Origin: Anaerolineae bacterium
GTDB lineage: Bacteria > Chloroflexota > Anaerolineae > Promineifilales > Promineifilaceae
Length of the DNA: 64,000 nucleotides
Direction: 5' to 3'
NCBI GenBank assembly: GCA_030425205.1
Contig: JAUIAP010000017.1
Location: forward strand, 62,001-126,000
The notes under the pieces are model-generated. The model ran no database searches. It was not told the origin of the DNA and was given only the letters and a program-made list of their open reading frames with translations. The position numbers and the translations under genes were made by a program. Below are positions 42,369 to 49,039 of this stretch, one piece after another; the stretch's first letter is position 1, and the number at the start of each line of letters is the position of its first letter.

Positions 42369-43568
42369 TCACGAACGCCGTCGGAGGTGGATAACGGTCA
42401 GTAACGTGACGAGTGCGGCGGTGAGAATGAGGGGGAGAGGTGAGGATTGGGTCGTTTCGGCCGATTTCAGTCCCACTGACGCCTCTTGCAAAAACGGATC
42501 AGAGAACTTCACAGCGCGCAAAAATTCCTCATCGGTTAGCGTGTTTAGAAAGGCGATGAGTGCCGCTTTTTCCTGCTCGTTGAGACGAAACCCGCCGATT
42601 GGCACGAATGGGCTGCGGTTTGGGTGGGCCTGAACGCCCGAACTATAATGCTCAACCACTTCCTCTAACGTCGCAAAACGACCATCGTGCATATAAGGTG
42701 CAGTCAGCGCAACGTTGCGCAATGAAGGCGGTTTGAACTTGCCATCATCACCGGGATTGCCCGTTATCTCACCCAAGCCATTGTCTGAATAAACGCGGTC
42801 AAGCCCATTATTGAGGGCCTCGTTCAGCACTTGTGTATCGGTGATGTGACAGATATTACAGCCCAAGCGACGGCCCTGAAACAAATCCATCCCTTGAACT
42901 TCCAGTTGGGTAAAGTTGATAAAGCCAATCTCATACCCTTGATCAAATTTAGACTGATACGAAACGAGCGAGCGCATAAATTGTGCGACCGCGTTTGCAA
43001 TGCGATCGGCCGAAACCTCTGGTGTGCCAAACGCCGCTTCAAACAGAGGTGGATAGAATGCTTCCGCCTCTAGTTCTGCAATGAGAGCCGGTAGTGAGCT
43101 ACCCATTTCGATGGGGTCCACAATCGGTTCCAACACCAACGCCTCTAGCGATGGTGCGCGTGTATCCCAGAAAAAGAGATCGCCTTGAATAAAGCGTGCA
43201 TTGGTTAATCCCATCGAATTACGGCGCGTCACACCCCCTTCAAATCCGACGCTCTGTTGGGCTGGATCGGAAAAACCAACGGCTTGCAAATGGCATGATG
43301 CACAGGCAATGGTGTCATTGGCCGAGAGGCGCGTGTCATAAAACAAGACGCGCCCCAATGTCGCCCCCGCATCCGTGATCGGATTGTCGGGGGGAATATT
43401 ATCATTGGTAAAATGAAGGTGGGTGGGCAGGGTGAGATCGGTGTAATTGTATGGCTCAATCGGCAGCTTGGGCGCGAGATCACTGGTATTGCGCTGTGCG
43501 AATGTTGTCGCTGCACTCATCAGCAAAATTATTGCGAGCATTGGAATAAAAAATTTGTAGCGCATCAT
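42369..43568 (-). CDS. di-haem cytochrome c peroxidase / MauG-like protein with C-terminal TM
   Basis: Exported di-haem protein that reduces hydrogen peroxide or performs related oxidations. The 399-aa product has a signal peptide (FFIPMLAIILLMSAATTFAQ), two haem c sites CASCH (about residues 90-94) and CNICH (about 238-242), and the family segments GRVLFYDTRLS and RNVALTAPYMHDGRFATLEEVV. A final hydrophobic helix and LRRRS tail (about 375-399) are additional to typical CcpA and imply membrane anchoring. ATG 43568 is chosen because AGAGGT precedes it. Its stop abuts the stop of the racemase-family gene. Confidence 0.9.
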   Translation of the reverse strand: MMRYKFFIPMLAIILLMSAATTFAQRNTSDLAPKLPIEPYNYTDLTLPTHLHFTNDNIPPDNPITDAGATLGRVLFYDTRLSANDTIACASCHLQAVGFSDPAQQSVGFEGGVTRRNSMGLTNARFIQGDLFFWDTRAPSLEALVLEPIVDPIEMGSSLPALIAELEAEAFYPPLFEAAFGTPEVSADRIANAVAQFMRSLVSYQSKFDQGYEIGFINFTQLEVQGMDLFQGRRLGCNICHITDTQVLNEALNNGLDRVYSDNGLGEITGNPGDDGKFKPPSLRNVALTAPYMHDGRFATLEEVVEHYSSGVQAHPNRSPFVPIGGFRLNEQEKAALIAFLNTLTDEEFLRAVKFSDPFLQEASVGLKSAETTQSSPLPLILTAALVTLLTVIHLRRRS

Positions 43569-43744
43569 GTGATTACCTCTGGTCATGATTATCTATGAAT
43601 CGGCCGATAATGTAAACCGTCGCCAATCCAGTCGGTTGATGATGCAAAAAAAGGCTGAAAATGGTATCCTAACGTTGACAGAACAATCGTGTTCATTGTG
43701 CTAAAAAGCTCTGCGGCGTGTGCCAAGTTTCAAATGGAGAGTTC

Positions 43745-44992
43745 ATGCAAATTTTCAACAAAAAATTTACCCTCGCGTTTCTACTACTACTCATGTTTAC
43801 ACTGGTTGCCCTACCCGTGGCGGCCAATCCCTTTGGTGGATCGATCATTGTCGGAATTGACGAGCCTCCCGATACACACACAGGCAAAACGCCTGCCCCT
43901 CCCGGACAAAACCCATGGCAAGTCGCCATTATCTTTAACGAGGCATCCAGCGTGCAGCGTGGATTCGTTTGTGGTGGATCGCTGATTGCATCGGAGTGGA
44001 TCTTGACGGCCGCCCACTGTGTTGAGGATTTTGAGCCAGAAGAGCTTGACGTCATTATCGGCCGAGAAAAACTATCATCCAAAGATGGCGAGCAGATTGG
44101 ATCAATCGCCTTCCATATTCACACAGATTGGGATGGCAACAACAACGACATCGCCCTCATCAAATTGGCGCAACCCGCGTCAAAAGGACAGTTCGTCGCA
44201 CTACAAAAGGCCGACCAAACCGCCCTTTCGCTTCCCGGCACAAATTCTAAAGTGACTGGATGGGGTGTTTTGAGCCTGTTGGCCGAAGAGGTTCCCGACG
44301 CGCTGCATCAAGTTGAAATGCCAATTGTGACCAAAGCACAATGTCGCGCCAGCTATGAAAATGATCCCGTGATCAACGATACGGTAATCTGCGCTGGCAC
44401 ACGCACATCAGGTTCTGACCCATGCTTTGGCGATAGCGGCGGACCACTCACGGTCGCGGGGCCGACTGGCGGTCGCCTGTTGGCCGGAATCGTTAGCTTT
44501 GGTCGCGGTTGCGGTTTTGTCGGTCAGTATGGTGTTTACACCCGCGTCTCGATGTTTGAAGGGTGGGTGATGCGTCAGCTCAACGGAAGTGGCGACGGCG
44601 AGGCGATTATCGTCCAAAAGTTAACTGCCCCACAGTCCAACACCTTCTTCCAATTTTCAGCAACCTCGCTCCCATTCGGCTATGAATTTGTCAGCGGTTC
44701 GGTCAACCCATATGAAATTGTCTATACCTATGAAGATGCGGAAGGCAGTCCACTCGATATTATTGCGTTAAATGACCAATATGACGATTTGGACGAGCTG
44801 ATCGACGAGGCCGAAATCGAAGTAGCAGATGATGAGGTCTACTTTGTCAACGGGCAAAAAGTGTTGATTGCCAAGTTTGGCAACATTACAAGTGCGCTGT
44901 TCCTCAAAGGAGATGCTGTTGTGATTGTCGATGCCTTTGTGACGTTTGACCAGATGCAGACAATTGTCGCAGCCATTCTTAACTCGAACTAA
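43745..44992 (+). CDS. secreted trypsin-like (S1) serine protease
   Basis: 415-aa exported protease. Signal peptide LAFLLLLMFTLVALPVAA; short pro-region; then a chymotrypsin fold with complete triad: LTAAHC (H91), NNDIALIKL (D135) and GDSGGPL (S231). Asp in the S1-pocket position before the Ser (GSDPCFGDSGG) suggests trypsin-like Arg/Lys specificity. Residues about 285-415 are an extra C-terminal acidic domain of unknown fold. GGAGAG lies 3 nt before ATG 43745. A Rho-independent terminator follows. Confidence 0.9.
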   Translation: MQIFNKKFTLAFLLLLMFTLVALPVAANPFGGSIIVGIDEPPDTHTGKTPAPPGQNPWQVAIIFNEASSVQRGFVCGGSLIASEWILTAAHCVEDFEPEELDVIIGREKLSSKDGEQIGSIAFHIHTDWDGNNNDIALIKLAQPASKGQFVALQKADQTALSLPGTNSKVTGWGVLSLLAEEVPDALHQVEMPIVTKAQCRASYENDPVINDTVICAGTRTSGSDPCFGDSGGPLTVAGPTGGRLLAGIVSFGRGCGFVGQYGVYTRVSMFEGWVMRQLNGSGDGEAIIVQKLTAPQSNTFFQFSATSLPFGYEFVSGSVNPYEIVYTYEDAEGSPLDIIALNDQYDDLDELIDEAEIEVADDEVYFVNGQKVLIAKFGNITSALFLKGDAVVIVDAFVTFDQMQTIVAAILNSN

Positions 44993-45015
44993 CTTTATCG
45001 GATGATGTCAATAGG

Positions 45016-45043
45016 GGAACGCAGTACGACTGTGTTCCTTTTT
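45016..45043 (+). terminator. Rho-independent terminator after the S1 protease
   Basis: GGAACGCAG and CTGTGTTCC pair (one G-T) around TACGA and lead into TTTTTAT. Confidence 0.85.
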
Positions 45044-45054
45044 ATTTGCCTACA

Positions 45055-45762
45055 ATGCCTTTTAGAACCACACTAGATACCTACTTTCCAAACGCCGTAT
45101 CAGAAATCACGTTTGTCGCCAAAACAAGCGATTGGCTGCATGAGTTGGGTTTTTCGGCCGAAAATTGCATCGTCTCGCTGGGCCGCTGTCGTGATGAGCT
45201 AACCCTACCCCTCCTGCAAAAACTCAGAACGATCTGGGGTTCCGTCTTCGATCTAAGCGCGCTTGGGGGGATGCTGTTTGCTGGAAAAACGGGCTTTTCG
45301 GCCGCAATTGCGCACGCGCCGACTGATGTTACACGCAAACGCTATCTCTTTTTTGCCTTTGCCCACATCGGAATCGACGCCACAGACAGTATTGGACTCC
45401 ATTTGCGTGTTGGACAGGGCGATCCATCTGCCACATGCGGTGCGCTGTCCGCATTGCAGCAAGATCTTTTGCGCGGTGATGTCGATCTAGCGCTAGACCC
45501 CACAGACGTCGAACAGAGCTTGCTGCGCCAGCGACTCGTTCCATTGATTGAAGAACCTGACATCGACCTAGCATCGCTCACTAAACTTGCGGAACAGGCG
45601 ATATCGGCCGATCTGCAAAATATGATCGACCTGATCGTTAATCCTGAAGAAGAAGATTATGCGATCATCACGGGAATCCACATTCACACGCCCCAACACC
45701 GCAACTTTGTGTGGGTCAATAACGCCCGCGCGACCGTGCAGGGCGTGACGCATTCGCTGTGA
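45055..45762 (+). CDS. LCIB/LCIC-type (theta-class) carbonic anhydrase-like protein
   Basis: 235-aa protein matching the low-CO2-inducible protein B/C family of beta-carbonic-anhydrase fold known from algae and some bacteria. Family landmarks: SLGRCRDE (C45, D47), GGMLFAGKTGF (about 71-81), FFAFAHIGID (H104) and SATCGAL (C128). Two Cys and one His give the expected zinc set, with the Arg/Asp pair next to the first Cys. Some LCIB homologues are active CO2 hydratases, others not. No carboxysome or Rubisco gene is nearby. ATG 45055 lies only 12 nt past the preceding terminator, so it must have its own start; no Shine-Dalgarno. Confidence 0.75.
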   Translation: MPFRTTLDTYFPNAVSEITFVAKTSDWLHELGFSAENCIVSLGRCRDELTLPLLQKLRTIWGSVFDLSALGGMLFAGKTGFSAAIAHAPTDVTRKRYLFFAFAHIGIDATDSIGLHLRVGQGDPSATCGALSALQQDLLRGDVDLALDPTDVEQSLLRQRLVPLIEEPDIDLASLTKLAEQAISADLQNMIDLIVNPEEEDYAIITGIHIHTPQHRNFVWVNNARATVQGVTHSL

Positions 45763-45862
45763 GTTTCCGACCCCTACCGACACGTAGGATTTTGTTGTTT
45801 CTATGACAATCGAAAAGCGATTTGAAATTGGACTTTACTCCTTGACCGCTTTCAGGACTTGA

Positions 45863-45883
45863 CAACACGCAACACGCAATATC
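45863..45883 (+). repeat. heptamer array CAACACG x2 plus CAATATC
   Basis: Two exact units and a diverged third. The right flank (CCGCAAGAACCAAAAAC) resembles that of the array at 60998 (CCGAAAGAACCAAAAC), so these are copies of one element family. Confidence 0.55.
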
Positions 45884-45934
45884 ACGTAACCCCACTAAAT
45901 CCGCAAGAACCAAAAACACCCATGAGGAGAATGT

Positions 45935-46720
45935 ATGTTAACCAAGAGCGAAAGAGATCAGGCGGTTGAGGCACTGGTTGAGGCCAATCGGACAAAAATC
46001 CAGACAACCCGCCCATCAGCTCTTTTTCCACACATTGAGTTTGAAGACGCTTATGCAATTTCGGCCGATGTTGCCCAACGCACCCAAGCTGCTGGCGCCA
46101 AGCTGATCGGCTATAAGGTTGGTCTCACATCAGCCGCCATGCGCCGCTCCTCGAAGATCGACGAACCCGACTACGGCTATCTCTACGACCACTTTCTTCA
46201 TGCTGATGGCGCAAGACTCAAACACAGCGACTACTGTATGCCGCGTGTCGAACTCGAACTCGCCTTTATTTTGGGCGAATCGCTGGAAGGCCCCAACGTC
46301 AACATGCTTGACGTGCTACGTGCAACCGAATATGTCGTGCCGGCCATCGAACTGATCGATACGCGCGTTGACGAGCCGCGCAAAATTTATGACACCATCG
46401 CCGACAATGGCGCGGGAGCAGGTATCATCTTGGGCGGAACCCCATTCAAGCCCGGCGAAGTCGATCTCCGCATGGTTCCCGGCATTCTCTATCGCAACAC
46501 GGAAATTGAAGAGACGGGGGTCTCTTGCGGCGTGATGGGACATCCTGCCAACGGCGTGGCGTGGCTGGCGAATAAGCTACACTCGTTGGGCTTCCCGCCG
46601 TTGCAGCGCGGACAAATGTTGCTTGCGGGATCGTATGTTCGGCCGATTTGGGCACAAGTCAACGACGTAATCCGCGCTGACTTCGGCTCGCTCGGCTCAC
46701 TCTCTATCCAATTCGTTTAA
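45935..46720 (+). CDS. hpaH: 2-oxo-hept-3-ene-1,7-dioate hydratase (HpaH)
   Basis: Hydrates 2-oxohept-3-enedioate in the homoprotocatechuate meta-cleavage pathway. The 261-aa product belongs to the 2-keto-4-pentenoate hydratase family: GYKVGLTSAAMRRSSKIDEP (about residues 68-87), RVELELAFILG with metal-ligand Glu residues (about 108-118), and VPAIELIDTR. The SKIDEPDYG segment and the neighbour hpaI favour HpaH over MhpD. GAGGAG precedes the ATG. hpaI follows after 106 nt. Confidence 0.88.
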   Translation: MLTKSERDQAVEALVEANRTKIQTTRPSALFPHIEFEDAYAISADVAQRTQAAGAKLIGYKVGLTSAAMRRSSKIDEPDYGYLYDHFLHADGARLKHSDYCMPRVELELAFILGESLEGPNVNMLDVLRATEYVVPAIELIDTRVDEPRKIYDTIADNGAGAGIILGGTPFKPGEVDLRMVPGILYRNTEIEETGVSCGVMGHPANGVAWLANKLHSLGFPPLQRGQMLLAGSYVRPIWAQVNDVIRADFGSLGSLSIQFV

Positions 46721-46826
46721 CATTTCGTCGTGCGAGCCTGCATCATAAAGCTAGCTACGCACAAGTTCATTCCAAGTTCATCCCATAGCAAATTGCAGAG
46801 CGCACCCTCTGCATTAAATCATCCAC

Positions 46827-47588
46827 ATGCAACTTCCTAAGAATCAATTCAAGGCAAAACTCCAGAATGGCGATCTGCAAATCGGGCTCTGGTCAACGCT
46901 TGGCTCCAGCATCGTCGCAGAGGTCATCGCGGACAGTGGTTTCGACTGGATATTGCTCGATACCGAACATACCCACAACGAGCTACCGATGCTCGTCGCG
47001 CAGATGCAGGCGATGGCAACAGGCACGGCCAGCCCGATTGTGCGGCCCGCGTGGAACGATGCTGTTCTGATCAAGCGACTGCTCGACAGCGGCGTTAATT
47101 CCCTACTGATTCCATTTGTTCAAAACGCCGACGAAGCGCGCGCTGCCGTCGCCGCCACCCGCTATCCACCGGCTGGCATTCGTGGCGCGACGACGAGCGG
47201 GCGCGCTGCACGCTACGGGCGCGTCAAAGATTATTTGCACAACGCAGCCGAAGAAATCGCCGTTGTTGTCCAGATCGAAACGGCGGAGGCGATGGCACAA
47301 ATCGACGCGATTGCTCAAGTAGACGGGATCGATGCGCTCTTTGTTGGCCCCGCTGATCTCTCCGCCTCCATGGGGTTTCTCGGCAATGCGACGCACCCAG
47401 ACGTTCAGGCCGCCATCAAGCAAGGTTTCGACACCCTTAATGCGCTCGGTAAACCAGTTGGAATCTTGGCGTACAATCCTGATAATGCACGACGTTATAT
47501 TGAATGGGGCGCGCGATTTGTCGCAGTTGGGTCTGATTTGCGGACGTTGCTGCAAGGGACAACGGCACTGGCAGCGTCCTACAAGTAA
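46827..47588 (+). CDS. hpaI: 4-hydroxy-2-oxoheptanedioate aldolase (HpaI/HpcH family)
   Basis: Class II, metal-dependent retro-aldol cleavage giving pyruvate and succinate semialdehyde, the step after HpaH. The 253-aa product has GLWSTLGSSIVAEVIADSGF (about 20-39), LLDTEH with catalytic His (about 41-47), RPAWND, the metal-binding VQIETAEAMAQIDAI (about 146-160) and VGPADLSASMG. The earlier pathway enzymes (HpaB-G) are not in the window. TTAAAT lies 7 nt before the ATG, hinting at an own, leaderless start. Confidence 0.9.
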   Translation: MQLPKNQFKAKLQNGDLQIGLWSTLGSSIVAEVIADSGFDWILLDTEHTHNELPMLVAQMQAMATGTASPIVRPAWNDAVLIKRLLDSGVNSLLIPFVQNADEARAAVAATRYPPAGIRGATTSGRAARYGRVKDYLHNAAEEIAVVVQIETAEAMAQIDAIAQVDGIDALFVGPADLSASMGFLGNATHPDVQAAIKQGFDTLNALGKPVGILAYNPDNARRYIEWGARFVAVGSDLRTLLQGTTALAASYK

Positions 47589-47621
47589 TGGGATCACTCT
47601 ACAAAACTAGGTTCTGTTGAA

Positions 47622-48068
47622 TTATGATTGTGGTGGCTCAAATCGCTGTTTGAACGTAAATGCGTGTGCGGTTGCGCCATGTTCTCTGAAGTGGTGCAGG
47701 CGCGTTATTGCTTCTGCCACCGTTGGAATATGCCCATCTGGAACCCACCACATCACAAAATGCGCCTCTGATGGAAACTCGAACCAAAGTTTGCGGTCTT
47801 TGAAAACGCGCGCATGATCGCTGCGATAGGTATAGGCATGGAGGACATCGACATCTTCCCAAACGGATAGGTTGACGATCATCATGTCATCTTCAAATGG
47901 GCGTTCGCTGACGGCACTGTTATCGCTGCTGACAAAACGCCAGACAAAGCCGGGGGCAGCCTCGGCCAGCGCATTGATCTCGTCTAACTGGTTCATGAAA
48001 CCAGCCATCCGTTCATCTTCTGACGGATAGAGCATTCGGGCAATATTGAGTTGGGCGAGCTGTGGCAT
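47622..48068 (-). CDS. DUF3291 family protein
   Basis: 148-aa member of DUF3291, a ferredoxin-like alpha/beta-barrel fold related to antibiotic-biosynthesis monooxygenases; biochemical role unknown. Landmarks: QLAQLNIARMLYP at the start, INALAEAAPGFVWRF, NLSVWEDVDVLHAYTYRSDH, WWVPDGHIPTVAEAITRL. ATG 48068 is chosen because the family begins MxxLAQLN; a GTG at 48098 lies inside the inverted repeat that ends the dam gene. Converges on hpaI. Confidence 0.85.
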   Translation of the reverse strand: MPQLAQLNIARMLYPSEDERMAGFMNQLDEINALAEAAPGFVWRFVSSDNSAVSERPFEDDMMIVNLSVWEDVDVLHAYTYRSDHARVFKDRKLWFEFPSEAHFVMWWVPDGHIPTVAEAITRLHHFREHGATAHAFTFKQRFEPPQS

Positions 48069-48093
48069 GACGTTTGGGAGTGCAACCCGCTTG

Positions 48094-48133
48094 GTCACTT
48101 GTGTGTAGAAGCGACCAAGCTGATCACGGCTCG
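48094..48133 (-). terminator. hairpin after the Dam-type methylase gene
   Basis: GCTTGGTC and GACCAAGC flank the spacer just downstream of the methylase stop codon, with CTTGGTC/GACCAAG pairing plus a few inner pairs. No long T run. Confidence 0.45.
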
Positions 48134-48137
48134 ATAG

Positions 48138-48986
48138 TTATGAAAAAGTGAGCGAGCCGACGGGGTAGTTTGTGATCAGGTACTCCCCGACTTTGCCCCG
48201 CTTAGAGGCATCGCGGTTGACGTTACGGCGGGCTTTTATCTCAGTCAAGATAAAGTTATCACCATACAGCTCACGGACAAGCGGAGCGGCTGAGTTCGAG
48301 AGCATCACATAGACGCCACGCTCCGAAAGTTGCCGCGCCACATCGCGCAACATGATTTGATCGATGTAGGTAAACCCTTTGGCTTGATAACAAGTAAAGT
48401 TCGCCGTGTCAGAAACAGGGACGTAGGGGGGGTCAAAGTAGACGAAATCCCCTGCCTTGGCGCGATCCATAACGCTGTGGAAGGAGGCATTATGCAGTTT
48501 CGCGGGGTTAAGTGCTTCGGAGACCGCCAGCAGATTGTCGGGATCGCGGTATTTGGGGTTCTTAAATCGGCCGAAAGGCACATTAAACTTTCCCTTCTGA
48601 TTGACCCGATACAACCCATTAAAACAGGTCTTATTCAAAAAGATCATACGCGCCGCACGATTGACCGGCTTCATGCGTCGCGGGTTCTTACGCCGCATAT
48701 CGTAGAAAAATGTCTCCGTATGACGAAACGTCTCCAAACGCGCCAAAATCTGGTCGGGTTGATCGCGCACTGATCGAAAGGTGTCGATCAACTCCCAATT
48801 CAAATCGGCCAGATGTGCCTCTCGAATTCGCCCCATGCGCTGTAGTGCAAAATAGAATGCGCCTCCACCGAGAAATGGCTCATGATATGCGCCAAAGCGT
48901 GGGGGAGTTCGCTCGATTAATTTATTTAGTAGCTGCCCTTTGCCGCCAACCCATTTTAGGAAGGGGCGCGGTGTAATTCTGCTCAT
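48138..48986 (-). CDS. dam: Dam-type (D12 class) DNA adenine N6-methyltransferase
   Basis: Class-alpha adenine methyltransferase; relatives methylate GATC. The 282-aa product has PFLKWVGGKGQLL (about residues 8-20), the SAM motif EPFLGGGAFYF (36-46), LNKTCFNGLYRVN (about 117-129) and catalytic DPPY (185-188). No restriction gene adjoins, so it is probably an orphan regulatory or repair methylase. GATC as its target is inferred from the family. sbcC lies directly upstream on the same strand, and a dense GATC cluster sits ahead of sbcC. Confidence 0.9.
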   Translation of the reverse strand: MSRITPRPFLKWVGGKGQLLNKLIERTPPRFGAYHEPFLGGGAFYFALQRMGRIREAHLADLNWELIDTFRSVRDQPDQILARLETFRHTETFFYDMRRKNPRRMKPVNRAARMIFLNKTCFNGLYRVNQKGKFNVPFGRFKNPKYRDPDNLLAVSEALNPAKLHNASFHSVMDRAKAGDFVYFDPPYVPVSDTANFTCYQAKGFTYIDQIMLRDVARQLSERGVYVMLSNSAAPLVRELYGDNFILTEIKARRNVNRDASKRGKVGEYLITNYPVGSLTFS

Positions 48987-48988
48987 AA

Positions 48989-49038
48989 TTGCTTGCTGCT
49001 AGTTGCCACGCGAATCGGCGGCCGGAAACTATCGACTA
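48989..49038. repeat. degenerate heptamer-like spacer between sbcC and dam
   Basis: TTGCTTG CTGCTAG TTGCCAC and later CTATCGA CTAGCTA recall the CTAGTTGCC motif of the oppB-oppC spacer. Weak. Confidence 0.3.
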
Positions 49039-49039
49039 G

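Noticed and set aside
46827-47588. A full homoprotocatechuate degradation operon
   Set aside because: Only hpaH and hpaI are present; no ring-cleavage dioxygenase, dehydrogenase or isomerase gene adjoins them.
28901-47620. A shared 13-mer TAGGTTCTGTTGA at about 28902 and 47608
   Set aside because: Pairs of identical 13-mers are expected by chance in 64 kb; the flanks do not match.
48138-48986. The Dam-type methylase as the cause of the TCGGCCGA excess, by analogy with HIP1 and GATC
   Set aside because: TCGGCCGA contains no adenine target of the GATC type, so this enzyme family would not act on it. No cytosine methylase for GGCC is seen in the window.
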